Shown one piece after another: positions 10,238-19,453 of a stretch of DNA of 64,000 bases. The notes below the pieces were generated by a model that made no database searches, was not told the origin of the DNA, and was given only the letters and a program-made list of their open reading frames with translations. The position numbers were made by a program, and so were the translations under genes. Source of the stretch: Calothrix sp. NIES-3974 (GTDB taxonomy: Bacteria; Cyanobacteriota; Cyanobacteriia; Cyanobacteriales; Nostocaceae); contig NZ_AP018254.1 in the NCBI RefSeq assembly GCF_002368395.1, forward strand, positions 1,364,001 through 1,428,000. Direction: 5' to 3'. The first letter of the stretch is position 1. The number at the start of each line of letters is the position of its first letter.

Positions 10238-10330
10238 GTAGAGACGTAACATGTTACGTCTGCACGTAGGATGTAGAGACGTAATATATTACGTCTCTAC
10301 AGGTCGTCATATATTACGTCTGTGCAGGTC
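10238..10330. repeat. cluster of palindromic hairpin repeats between CHAT and tpsB genes
   Basis: One copy with centre TAACATGTTA (10238-10260) and one with centre TAATATATTA (10272-10300), followed by two decayed copies sharing AGGTCGT and ATATTACGTCTGTG. Four related units in about 95 bp show local amplification with symmetric sequence change in the centre. Confidence 0.8.
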
Positions 10331-10353
10331 GTTTATATTTGCATGTATAATGG

Positions 10354-12195
10354 CTAAAAAGGTTGTCGATACATAACCGAAAAATGCAACCCATTTTCCT
10401 GCCAATTATTCTTATTCTCCCCCGGTACAGAAGTTAGAGGAATACCCCAATCAAAGCGTGCAGAAAGATTCTGTTGCTGCCATAATAAACCTAGTCCCAC
10501 AGAAGAAATATTCGGAACCTTTAACTCATCCCTTTCCGGAATCGAATAATTCCAGATTGCACCAAAATCAAAAAAGGGAGCAACTTGCAACACACCTTTA
10601 ATTTTTGCTACTTTTAACACCGGATAACGCAATTCCACAGAACCAATCACAGCATTATCAACGAAAAATAAATCTTGACGATAACCCCGTACCGTCCCTT
10701 GTCCACCCACACCCACCTGTTCAGACGCAAGTAGGGGTCGATCCGCTAACTGGACATCACCCCGAACCAACAGCAAAGCATCCTTTCCGATACGTCGCAC
10801 ATACTGTCCTTGTCCACGCCAAGCAAAAAATTCCCCATCAGGTACTGTACTATTAGGTATGCTATTAATCGTGGCATTAAACGCATTCACACCAAAACTG
10901 AATTGCGATCGCGCACTAATCACTTCTTCCGTGCTACGCTGTGTCCAATCCTGAAACAACCGCACCGCAGATACCCTAGTTCTCCCTTCACTATCAGCAC
11001 CCAGCGCAGGATAGGGAACCGGTTCACCAACAAAACCTTCCAAAAAGACAATTTCACTGTCCCGATGATTTGCAGTCACACCCACCGCAAATTCTTGACT
11101 AGATGTGCGAATTAAGGGTTGACGAAATGTAATCCCCAACTCCTGTGCTTTACCCTTAATATCCAAAACATCAAAGGGTTTTTGAATCACCCGACTAGAG
11201 GAATTACCATAATTAATCTCCACCGTTCCATGACGGGAATTCACCGGTAAAGTATAGCTCACATCAATACCATTACTACCATCCGTATTCCGATAACTTA
11301 AATTCAAACTATCACCCAATCCCAACAGATTATTCTCTTGTAACTGAACTTTCCTCTGTAAAGACCCTACACTCGGTGAACGATTATTATCAACACTCAC
11401 CTCCACACTTCGCGTCTTCCCAGGAGTCACCTGGACATCCAATACACTTGTACCTGGACTTACTCCCGCCGATAATTCCCCAGCAATATTATCCAGCAAA
11501 GGGTCTAACCGCAATAACTGCAAAGTATCCAACAACCGATTCACATTAAATACCCGACCCGTTCCCACTTGAATCCGACCCCGAATATAGCTAGGATTCA
11601 ATCGTCCCGCACCCTTAACTTTAATATCCTCCCCATCCAAACGACCCTCCAAAATCTGCACCCGGACAACAGCATTTTCTACCGGAAAAGTTTGCACCGG
11701 GATAAACGCACCGGAAGTAATATAACCCCGATCCACATACAACTTCGTAATCCCCTCCGCAACCTTCAGCAACTCCGCAAAACTCAAACCCTCCTGACCA
11801 GCATCCATCAACCTCAACTCACCCTCAACCACTTCACAGGACTTCATCCCCAAAGTAGTCTGAATCACCTCACACAACTGGGTAGCACCAAAAACCGTAC
11901 CCCCCTCAACCCGAAAACCTCGCACCCGAATCTTTCCCACCACATCAGTTGGTATAATTTGCGAATCCGGAACCGTAGGATTTGCACCGGGAAGACTAGG
12001 TAACTCCGGAGGAGTAAACTGGGGACTAGGTAAAGTTTCCAACTCCCCTGGTCTTCGATTAATATCCTCAAAACTATTAGCAACCAGAATCGGATTTACC
12101 GTCTCCGCAAGCAGCGACCTCGGAACCGAGATACTCAAAAACAGCGAACCACAAGCAAGCAAACCAAATTGACGACAGTAGCGATAAATACTCAT
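10354..12195 (-). CDS. ShlB/FhaC-type two-partner secretion outer-membrane transporter (TpsB)
   Basis: An outer-membrane pore that exports a TpsA exoprotein, here presumably the 1703-aa neighbour. It has a signal peptide (LLACGSLFLSISVPRSLLA) and a proline-rich linker. Next come two POTRA regions: the first has KIRVRGFRVEGGTVF, the second begins after VQILEGRLDGEDIKV. A 16-strand beta-barrel of about 350 residues ends in the expected Phe (YRQPF). The barrel keeps the VRGY lid motif (GTVRGYRQD). The frame opens at GTG 12207, and I chose the ATG at 12195 because it begins right at the positively charged end of the signal peptide. The tpsA stop lies 105 bp upstream on the same strand, so the two form the usual TPS pair, here in tpsA-tpsB order. 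Confidence 0.93.
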   Translation of the reverse strand: MSIYRYCRQFGLLACGSLFLSISVPRSLLAETVNPILVANSFEDINRRPGELETLPSPQFTPPELPSLPGANPTVPDSQIIPTDVVGKIRVRGFRVEGGTVFGATQLCEVIQTTLGMKSCEVVEGELRLMDAGQEGLSFAELLKVAEGITKLYVDRGYITSGAFIPVQTFPVENAVVRVQILEGRLDGEDIKVKGAGRLNPSYIRGRIQVGTGRVFNVNRLLDTLQLLRLDPLLDNIAGELSAGVSPGTSVLDVQVTPGKTRSVEVSVDNNRSPSVGSLQRKVQLQENNLLGLGDSLNLSYRNTDGSNGIDVSYTLPVNSRHGTVEINYGNSSSRVIQKPFDVLDIKGKAQELGITFRQPLIRTSSQEFAVGVTANHRDSEIVFLEGFVGEPVPYPALGADSEGRTRVSAVRLFQDWTQRSTEEVISARSQFSFGVNAFNATINSIPNSTVPDGEFFAWRGQGQYVRRIGKDALLLVRGDVQLADRPLLASEQVGVGGQGTVRGYRQDLFFVDNAVIGSVELRYPVLKVAKIKGVLQVAPFFDFGAIWNYSIPERDELKVPNISSVGLGLLWQQQNLSARFDWGIPLTSVPGENKNNWQENGLHFSVMYRQPF

Positions 12196-12312
12196 TTTCC
12201 CAACCACGAATAATCAAATTATTTAGCTGACAGAGAAGTTGGGTTTTTACCCTCAAAACACAAAAAACCGACTTCTGACCCAAAAACCCAATCCAAAATC
12301 TCAAATCGAATC

Positions 12313-15300
12313 CTATCGAACCGGACGACAGGAACTAGAAACCCCAGGTATTCCCTTCAAACCAGCATCATTACCAGCTTGATTCACTAACATCACCTGA
12401 CCCTTACCATCCATTACCCAACTAGTAGCCGGGACAATTGATACCACCCTGCGCGCTGACTTTTCCGTATAATCCCCGGTCACCACAACCTGAGATTGAC
12501 CACCACTAACATTAACCCGCATATCCTCCCACACATTATCACCACCTAAAGGCTGATTTGGATTTGGAGGTAAACCACCCCGTCCAGTATTAGTAAACTG
12601 GCCATCACCAGCATCACAAGCAGGAACAATCTGCTTCGACGGGTCAGTGGGGTTTTCCGGTAGGGAGATTAAACCACTACTAGGGTCAACTACTAGGGTA
12701 TTGATCACAACTTCACCTTGGAGACCTGTCTTAGAGCTAACATCTATGTCATTGGTTTGATTGCTAGCTCTTGAATATCTTTCGTATTCTTCATTTTCAT
12801 CTGCAACTGTTTGCCTTTGAATTACTTGATTGGGGGAATTGGCTTTACGTACACCAAAGCCGAACAAACTTTGGGTATTGATAACGACATTACCCCCATC
12901 ACCATTTTCTGCACTGGCAATAATATCATTACCTGTATAGGGAGGTTGTTTACTACCGTCATTGAGAGCGATTACAAATCCCCTATAGCCTTCAAGTGTA
13001 TTGATAAACACATTCCCACCATTCCCCTGTCCTCTTGCTTGCGCAGAAATGAGGCTATTATTGCGCATGAGCAGCAACTCTCGGACATTGAGAAATATAT
13101 TACCACCATCGATTGCTTGGGATGTCGCAGTAATCTTACCATCATTGAGAAAGAGACGATCCGCAAAGACTAGAACTATCCCAGCTTGAGGTGAGTTACC
13201 ACTACTCTGAGACATGTTATTCGACCTATTAACTGTATCGCTATTTTGTTGAGTCGGACTACTACTTTGAGGAATTAAAGGTTTAGTATTATTTGAAAAT
13301 TGTACTGGTCGTTCACTATCTACTTTGATTTCAGCACCATTTTCGATTTTTACAATTGGGGCTATAATTCCGATACCACCTGCATTACCGGGAAGATTTG
13401 ATGAATCTGCGGTAGTAGAAATAGTGGTTCCACTACCATTTAGAGATACACTATCATTAGCTAGCAGAACTATAGTTCCTGCGTCTCCAGTTCCAGAAGT
13501 ATCAGAACTAATTCGAGTACCACCAGCCAGAGACACTTTGTCTGCTAATATACTGATATTTCCAGCTTTCCCTTCTGCACCAGTTCCCAAATTACTGAAG
13601 ATAGCACTAGAAAAACCAGAATCATTCTTTCCTTCAAGTGTCACCTCATCAGCAATAATAAATATATTCCCAGCATTACCTTTTGCTGGAATTGCTATTG
13701 GATTATTTTCGCTTCCCCGCACCAAAGTTTGCAATTGAGCGCCATTTTTCAGTTTAAGTTCACCTGTATTGATTTGAATACCAACTTTATCATTATTTTC
13801 ATCTGTTACAGGTACATTTGCTCCATTCTCAATCGTGCTGAAAATATTAGCATTATCAAGTGTGACTGTTCCTCCATTAGTTCCACTAGTAGTAATAGTC
13901 ACCTTACCTGTATCACCAGTTCCAAAAGTACTGCTAAAAATTTCAGCCTTCTGTTGGAGTTTAACTGAACTAGCGTTAATATCTATGTTCCCAGCACTTC
14001 CGTTACTAAAAGATGCAGAAACTAAACCACTTGCAGCAAATCCACTTGATGCACTATTACCTATAGTATCAACCGTAAATTGAGTACGCTGAAAAGCTCG
14101 TTGTAAAGCTTCTTCTTCCGTCAAACCCTGTTCACGAAATGCATTAAACAGCGCACTATAAATCTTTTGAAATCGATTTCCGTACTCAGTATCAACTCCA
14201 GATATATTGATATCACCAGTAGCAGTAATATTAATCTCACCACTTTTACCACTACCAAAAGTAGGGGTCAAAATTTGTCCACCACCCGTAATGTTCAAAG
14301 TATCAACATTAATATCAACCTTCCCAGCATCACCCCGACTGCGGGAACGTACACTAATTGCACCACTATCCTGAATATTCAAAGTACCTGTATTTACGGT
14401 TATATCTCCACCAGCACCAGTTGTAGGAGTTGGATTTTGAACATTATTTTCAGTCGAAGCGAATAAACCGCTCGAAAAACCGCCTGTAAGGTTATTATTT
14501 TCATCTAGAATAATTTCATGACCTTGCTCATCTTTCTGAAAAGGAGCCACCCCGGAAATAGTGACAGAAGAAGAAGCCTTATCATTTAATGGGTTAATCA
14601 TAATATCACCCGCATCTCCCTTCCCGTAAGTCTGGGATAGCACCTCAGAACCACCAATAATTGTCAGATTCTGAGTTTTGATATCGACGTTCCCTGCCTT
14701 TCCTTCTCCATAGGTGTTATTTAGTAATAAGGATACAGTATCTAACTTAATTAAATCAGCATTAATCTTAATATCACCCGCATTACCTGCACCGTAAGTG
14801 TTAGCTTCTAATACTGAGCGATTATTTAAAGAAATAGACTTAGCTTCAAATGTGATGTCATTACCCGAACCAGTACTACCCGTACCTCTAAATTCCTTTG
14901 GTACTACCCCGGTAGATACATAACTGTGGTCTAGAGAGATGGAGTTATCAGCTGCAACTTTTACCATCCCAGCTTTTCCCGATCCAAGGGTTGCTGCAAA
15001 TAGGGCAGAATTATTTAGGGATACAGAAGCAGTTTTAATATCAATATTGCCACCATTACTTGAACCGGAAGTTGTATTAGCGAGTAAGCTATTATCAATT
15101 ACTAAGCGATCAACCTCACTATACTTGCCAATAAAGATATTTCCCAGCTTCCCTTGACTTTCAATACCTCTGATATCAGCACCATTACTACGATTACTAT
15201 TTGTAATCTCGATATTTTTATCTGCATCAATGAATATGTCACCAGCCAAACCAGAGCCTGCATTAGTTGTGCTGACCTTAACCCTATCTAAAATAACCGA

Positions 15301-17424
15301 ACCTTGGAAAGATTGAATATCGATAATACTATAATTGTTATTGATATCGTTATTGCTGGAAGCTTCTATTTTTACTGGTGTGCTACTAATTATTCTACCT
15401 TCAGCATCTTTGACAACATCATTACTAATATCACCCCTAGCTCGAAGAGTTATATTTCCAGCGATTCCATTGCCATTAATAATTTCGGAGCGTAAATCCC
15501 CACGAAGGTTAATATTGCCATTTTCGGTCACAATATTAATATAACCCGCACTACCCAAATTTCCAGCAGATTTAATTTCACCAGTGAAAATATCACCAAA
15601 AGCCTTCAAACTAATATTGCCACTCTGACCAAAATTATTTGGATTATTAGAACCTTCTAACCAGCCTCCAGCTGAATTGATAGAACCTGCGGTTGTATTT
15701 ATTTCCCCATTTTTACTGAGAATAGTAATATTTCCGCCATTTCCAAGGTTGCTAAAAGAACGCAAGTTTCTAGTTGAAATCTTATTTTTAGCCTCTAAGT
15801 AAATATCTCCAGAAAGTCCTCCTTCACTACTGGATGCAATATTTCCTCCGGTAGTATTAATCTCTCCATCTTGACTAATAATACTGATGTGTCCAGCTTT
15901 ACCTATCCCTCCAGCGCTAATATAAGAACCAACATCTCTGGTTGTAATATCACCCTTTGCATTTAAACTAATATCCCCAGCAATTCCACCAACTAACTGA
16001 TTTCCAGTACCTAAATCAAGAAATGCTCCAAATGCAGAAGAATTAACAAATCCAGTGGTATTGATATCGCCATTAGTGCTGGTGATAGTAATATTTCCAC
16101 CATTACCTATCCCTCCAGCACTAACAAAAGAACCGACATCTCTGGTTGTAATATCACCCTTTGCATTTAAACTAATATCCCCAGCAATTCCACCAACTAA
16201 CTGATTTCCAGTACCTAAATCAAGAAATGCTCCAAATGCAGAAGAATTAACAAATCCAGTGGTATTGATATCGCCATTAGTGCTGGTGATAGTAATATTT
16301 CCACCATTACCTATCCCTCCAGCACTAACAAAAGAACCGACATTCCCTGTGGTGATATCACCATTAGCATTTAAAGAAATATTACCTGCTAATCCTAAAG
16401 CCGTTGAGGAATTAATATTTCCTAGAGTTGTATCAATCTTGCCATTAGTACTGGTGATGCTAATATTTCCACCATTACCTATCCCTCCAGGACTCACAAA
16501 AGACCTCACACCCGCAGTCAGGATATCTCCCGTTGCACTGAGGGTAATATTCCCACCATCACCATTATCGGAACCAGCAGTAATATCACCACCACGGGTA
16601 TCAATCCCACCAATTCCACTTGTTAGCTGAATATCTCCACCTCTACCACGATTAATACTGGTGTTTATTTGTCCGGTGGTAGTAATTTTATTTCCGGCTG
16701 TGACATTTACGGAAATACCCGGTGCAAGTATTGTGCCAAGATTTGCTGTATCTCGTGCTTCCAAGTCTAGACCTTGACTAGCAAACTGTCCTTGTAAATT
16801 CAGATTCCCACCAGCCAAGGTCAAATTCCCACCCACAGCCAAATTGGCATTACTAGTAATATCTCCCGAATTCACGCCAAACTGCAAACCCGGTGTTAAA
16901 TTCACCGTCAACAGGGGTGGTGCTTCCGGATTAACCGCACTGTACTGCAACCCGTTTTCCCACACAAAACTATTAGCGGTTGTAGCAAAAAAGGAACCGG
17001 AAACATCTAACTGAGCATTTTGACCAAAAACTATACCGTTAGGGTTTAGCAAAAATAAATTCGCATTTCCATCCACTCCCAAGGTTCCGAAAATATTGGA
17101 AGCGCTATTTCCGGTGACACGGGTCAATATATTGTTAATACCCGTCGGGTTAGCAAAATATACCCGTTCCCCATTACCAACATTGAACTGGGAAAAGCTG
17201 TGGAATAGGTTAACCCCCCTAGTCGCACCCCCATCAATCAAGGTTCCCGCAGCACCCCGCACGGTAGTATCAGGTAATACCCTAGAACTTTCGTTGCCGA
17301 GGGTGTTATCGGGGGTAATTTGGGCGGATGCAGCTTGAATAAAAGTAGTGACAATAGTTCCAGCAACTACTAGGGCTGCGAATAGTTTGATTTTCCAAAA
17401 TTTTGACTGTAACTCTTGAGTCAT
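12313..17424 (-). CDS. TpsA exoprotein, filamentous haemagglutinin-like
   Basis: A large secreted adhesin-like protein of 1703 residues. It has a signal peptide ending AASAQ (about residue 35). The TPS/haemagglutination-activity domain covers about residues 36-160 and has the diagnostic NLFLLNPNGIVFGQNAQLDV. A long right-handed beta-helix of degenerate 20-30-residue repeats (GNISLNANGDI, AGNIDINASSV, GDITVNTG) follows. A C-terminal region has two Cys residues (VPACDAGDG and SSCRPVR), unusual for an FHA-like protein and typical of the cyanobacterial subgroup. Residues near 380-520 contain an almost exact 68-residue tandem duplication. An AGGAAA ribosome site precedes the ATG. Partner genes: tpsB downstream and DUF928 upstream. 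Ligand or target is unknown. Confidence 0.93.
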   Translation of the reverse strand: MTQELQSKFWKIKLFAALVVAGTIVTTFIQAASAQITPDNTLGNESSRVLPDTTVRGAAGTLIDGGATRGVNLFHSFSQFNVGNGERVYFANPTGINNILTRVTGNSASNIFGTLGVDGNANLFLLNPNGIVFGQNAQLDVSGSFFATTANSFVWENGLQYSAVNPEAPPLLTVNLTPGLQFGVNSGDITSNANLAVGGNLTLAGGNLNLQGQFASQGLDLEARDTANLGTILAPGISVNVTAGNKITTTGQINTSINRGRGGDIQLTSGIGGIDTRGGDITAGSDNGDGGNITLSATGDILTAGVRSFVSPGGIGNGGNISITSTNGKIDTTLGNINSSTALGLAGNISLNANGDITTGNVGSFVSAGGIGNGGNITITSTNGDINTTGFVNSSAFGAFLDLGTGNQLVGGIAGDISLNAKGDITTRDVGSFVSAGGIGNGGNITITSTNGDINTTGFVNSSAFGAFLDLGTGNQLVGGIAGDISLNAKGDITTRDVGSYISAGGIGKAGHISIISQDGEINTTGGNIASSSEGGLSGDIYLEAKNKISTRNLRSFSNLGNGGNITILSKNGEINTTAGSINSAGGWLEGSNNPNNFGQSGNISLKAFGDIFTGEIKSAGNLGSAGYINIVTENGNINLRGDLRSEIINGNGIAGNITLRARGDISNDVVKDAEGRIISSTPVKIEASSNNDINNNYSIIDIQSFQGSVILDRVKVSTTNAGSGLAGDIFIDADKNIEITNSNRSNGADIRGIESQGKLGNIFIGKYSEVDRLVIDNSLLANTTSGSSNGGNIDIKTASVSLNNSALFAATLGSGKAGMVKVAADNSISLDHSYVSTGVVPKEFRGTGSTGSGNDITFEAKSISLNNRSVLEANTYGAGNAGDIKINADLIKLDTVSLLLNNTYGEGKAGNVDIKTQNLTIIGGSEVLSQTYGKGDAGDIMINPLNDKASSSVTISGVAPFQKDEQGHEIILDENNNLTGGFSSGLFASTENNVQNPTPTTGAGGDITVNTGTLNIQDSGAISVRSRSRGDAGKVDINVDTLNITGGGQILTPTFGSGKSGEINITATGDINISGVDTEYGNRFQKIYSALFNAFREQGLTEEEALQRAFQRTQFTVDTIGNSASSGFAASGLVSASFSNGSAGNIDINASSVKLQQKAEIFSSTFGTGDTGKVTITTSGTNGGTVTLDNANIFSTIENGANVPVTDENNDKVGIQINTGELKLKNGAQLQTLVRGSENNPIAIPAKGNAGNIFIIADEVTLEGKNDSGFSSAIFSNLGTGAEGKAGNISILADKVSLAGGTRISSDTSGTGDAGTIVLLANDSVSLNGSGTTISTTADSSNLPGNAGGIGIIAPIVKIENGAEIKVDSERPVQFSNNTKPLIPQSSSPTQQNSDTVNRSNNMSQSSGNSPQAGIVLVFADRLFLNDGKITATSQAIDGGNIFLNVRELLLMRNNSLISAQARGQGNGGNVFINTLEGYRGFVIALNDGSKQPPYTGNDIIASAENGDGGNVVINTQSLFGFGVRKANSPNQVIQRQTVADENEEYERYSRASNQTNDIDVSSKTGLQGEVVINTLVVDPSSGLISLPENPTDPSKQIVPACDAGDGQFTNTGRGGLPPNPNQPLGGDNVWEDMRVNVSGGQSQVVVTGDYTEKSARRVVSIVPATSWVMDGKGQVMLVNQAGNDAGLKGIPGVSSSCRPVR
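15918..16350 (-). repeat. 204-bp in-frame tandem duplication inside tpsA
   Basis: Two adjacent units of 204 bp (68 codons) are nearly identical at nucleotide level, for example the block starting GGTTGTAATATCACCC at 15940 and again at 16144. A partial third unit follows. The near identity, including silent sites, points to a recent unequal-crossover or slippage event that lengthened the beta-helix stalk by about three coils. Confidence 0.9.
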
Positions 17425-17469
17425 TTTTATTTCCTGAGTTTATTAGCTAGGGAATGGATGGGTGGAAAA

Positions 17470-18414
17470 TTACCGGGGTTGCAATTTCACGGGTGGGAAG
17501 GCATTAATTGCTGCCGTATCAGTGATATTTGCTGATTGTAGTAATTCTCTCCATGCTGAGGTTGTTTCGTTATTGCGAGGAAGTTGAGATAATTCCCGCA
17601 GTGCTTCTTGGAGGTAACCGGAACTTGCGTACCAGGTGACTTTTTCTAATCCTTGGGTATTCCGTAATAAGTCTTGCAAACCGGGGTTAAGCTGGGTACG
17701 TTGGATTTGACCCTCAATGTCAATACTTTTACTAAAATCATTGCGATCGCATACAGCAGAAAATGTCCAGGTATATTCTTTCCCTACTTCCAATCCACCG
17801 GAAGGATAATCAACTTGATACACACCGGACTTGCTAACTGGTTTATATACCTGTTTCACCACATTTTTACCGCTACCTTGACTGTCTTTAATGGTTAATT
17901 GGAACCAGCGAGGTTTTTTATCTCCTTCCACGGGTATATAGAAAAAGAAACTGGGACGAGCTTCTGTGGTTTTTGGTGCTTCTCCCCCACCACCAGTTTC
18001 GCTACCAGAACCTCCACTCCCTTTTGGTGTCGGAACCAGAGGAATCATCCGTTTATCCTTCTCCAGACAGCTTTCACCCCGTCTTGCTCCTGCTTTTGTT
18101 CCTCTAACTGTACCTACAGCAACTATGTTGAGGGGACGCTTCTGACTCAGATAAGCATCCATATTTCTAATCGCAGCAGTTGCATACACATCACCGGGTC
18201 TTACCTGTAATGCTTGCAGAAAAAAGCCTCTTGCTCGACGATAATCTCGACGACTAGTTGCAGCATAACCCTGGGCCATATACTGGTCATATCCAGAGGT
18301 TTGTGTCAAGTACACAGCAGGTTTTTCTGCTGAAGCTTGGCGGAGAATTACTGATGCGAATACCAATAATACAGATAACCAAAGAATTAATAGCCACCAA
18401 CGATGTTTGGTCAT
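17470..18414 (-). CDS. DUF928 domain protein
   Basis: A 314-residue protein with an N-terminal signal-anchor (WWLLILWLSVLLVFASVIL) and a TPR-like pair of helices (about 40-90, YDQYMAQGYAATSRRDYRRARGFF). The DUF928 domain follows: GTRRGES-type Cys motif (ARRGESCLEKDKRMIPLVP), then RPSFFFYIP, the GVYQVDYP strand, LEVGKEYTWTFSAVCD and IEGQIQRTQL. Its two conserved Cys (in GESCLEK and SAVCDR) probably form a disulphide outside the cytoplasm. DUF928 has no known function but is recurrently encoded beside CHAT and haemagglutinin-type genes in cyanobacteria. Here it lies 45 bp upstream of tpsA on the same strand and is likely the first gene of the tps operon. Confidence 0.88.
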   Translation of the reverse strand: MTKHRWWLLILWLSVLLVFASVILRQASAEKPAVYLTQTSGYDQYMAQGYAATSRRDYRRARGFFLQALQVRPGDVYATAAIRNMDAYLSQKRPLNIVAVGTVRGTKAGARRGESCLEKDKRMIPLVPTPKGSGGSGSETGGGGEAPKTTEARPSFFFYIPVEGDKKPRWFQLTIKDSQGSGKNVVKQVYKPVSKSGVYQVDYPSGGLEVGKEYTWTFSAVCDRNDFSKSIDIEGQIQRTQLNPGLQDLLRNTQGLEKVTWYASSGYLQEALRELSQLPRNNETTSAWRELLQSANITDTAAINAFPPVKLQPR

Positions 18415-18522
18415 GATATTACCTATTTTTGAAGTTAGAAAACAGCACGGAATTAATCATCAAATAATTAGATAGAAAACGGATATTTCGTTTACCCAAT
18501 TGCAAATTTAGATTTACCTAAA

Positions 18523-18717
18523 ATTAATTGGGGGCATCCCAAATATGTAAAAACATATTTTGTCCGCAGCGAGTGCAGCGTACGCGGAGCATTCTCAAAG
18601 AGTAGCAATCACAAAATCCATCACTCAGAATGAGTCCATCGATTGCTGGAGGTTATACTTCCAACAATAATATTATTCTGTTACCGAGTAATCAAAACTG
18701 GGATGTGCCCAATTAAT
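18523..18717. mobile_element. MITE-like element with 19-bp terminal inverted repeats
   Basis: The left end ATTAATTGGGGGCATCCCA and the right end TGGGATGTGCCCAATTAAT are reverse complements at 17 of 19 positions. The interior (about 157 bp) has no open frame. The ends overlap an ATTAAT/TTAA sequence that could be the target duplication. This is the architecture of a non-autonomous transposon, but no source transposase is in the window. Confidence 0.6.
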
Positions 18718-18718
18718 C

Positions 18719-18792
18719 AGATAAAATCCAACTGATAATTTCAAAAATATTGAAAAAATCAACTAATAAAAACAGTAAATTGGATTTTATCT
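18719..18792. repeat. 13-bp perfect inverted repeat, possible terminator or RNA hairpin
   Basis: The arms AGATAAAATCCAA (18719-18731) and TTGGATTTTATCT (18780-18792) are exact reverse complements around a 48-base AT-rich loop. The element abuts the MITE-like unit and lies between the DUF928 gene and the small membrane protein gene. Confidence 0.55.
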
Positions 18793-18919
18793 AGGATGCA
18801 TTATGGCTGAGTTCAAGTATCAAATTTCTCTTAATCAAGGATGCACCCATTGATAAAATCATCTGGATAATTCGGGCTATCAATCTGAGGGTAGAGACAT
18901 ATCATTACCCTAGCAATAC

Positions 18920-19369
18920 CTAACTAACCTTTGGCCATTTACCAATCCACGCACCACCACGGTAACGAGCGCGGGGGAAAAGAAGCCGCATTACTATCCA
19001 AGAAGCTGCATAAACAAATACCCAAACCACACTATAATGAATCACGTAGTTAACCCAATTAAAGTTATTTCTAGGAATATGAGGTAAACCCACATAGTGA
19101 ATCATCAGTGCTAAAAATACAGCTTCAAAAATTGCAGCAATTAACTGAATTGCACCCGGCCAATCATGGTCCCACAGGAATTTTTGCAGGTAGGTATAGA
19201 GAATATCCCAAGCTAATCCAAATAAGCCAACGTATAGCAATACCCAAAAATAAACGACATGAAAATTCTTAATTCCATCAATTAAAGCAAAGGGTAAACT
19301 AACTACAACGCCTATCGTTGCTAACAGAAATATTCGTGATTGCCAGCGTCCAATTAATGTTGGTGTCAT
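18920..19369 (-). CDS. small integral membrane protein, unrecognised family
   Basis: A protein of about 149 residues with four hydrophobic helices (FLLATIGVVVSLPFALI, VVYFWVLLYVGLFGLAW, LIAAIFEAVFLALMI and VVWVFVYAASWIVMRLLF) and a basic C-terminus (ARYRGGAWIGKWP). No enzymatic motif was recognised. The frame extends to an ATG at 19417 that abuts a hairpin repeat. I chose the internal ATG at 19369, which gives MTPTLIGRWQ, a plausible short cytoplasmic start. Neither start has a clear ribosome site. It is the last gene of a likely operon with the two FHA genes upstream and could be the membrane partner of the FHA-oxidoreductase. Confidence 0.7.
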   Translation of the reverse strand: MTPTLIGRWQSRIFLLATIGVVVSLPFALIDGIKNFHVVYFWVLLYVGLFGLAWDILYTYLQKFLWDHDWPGAIQLIAAIFEAVFLALMIHYVGLPHIPRNNFNWVNYVIHYSVVWVFVYAASWIVMRLLFPRARYRGGAWIGKWPKVS

Positions 19370-19417
19370 GGTGAATTGAGTAATTATTCCAAAAATTATG
19401 TAAACCAGACATAACAT

Positions 19418-19445
19418 GTAGAGACGTAACGTGTTACATCTCTAC
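19418..19445. repeat. palindromic hairpin repeat, TAACGTGTTA centre
   Basis: GTAGAGACG-TAACGTGTTA-CATCTCTAC. It sits exactly between the FHA-oxidoreductase stop and the small membrane protein gene, inside a presumed operon, so it may act in the transcript as a hairpin. Confidence 0.75.
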
Positions 19446-19453
19446 TCCTATAT

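Noticed and set aside
12811-16630. Many open frames on the plus strand opposite tpsA
   Set aside because: They are shadows of the repetitive, low-stop-codon tpsA sequence; none has a ribosome site or recognisable domain.
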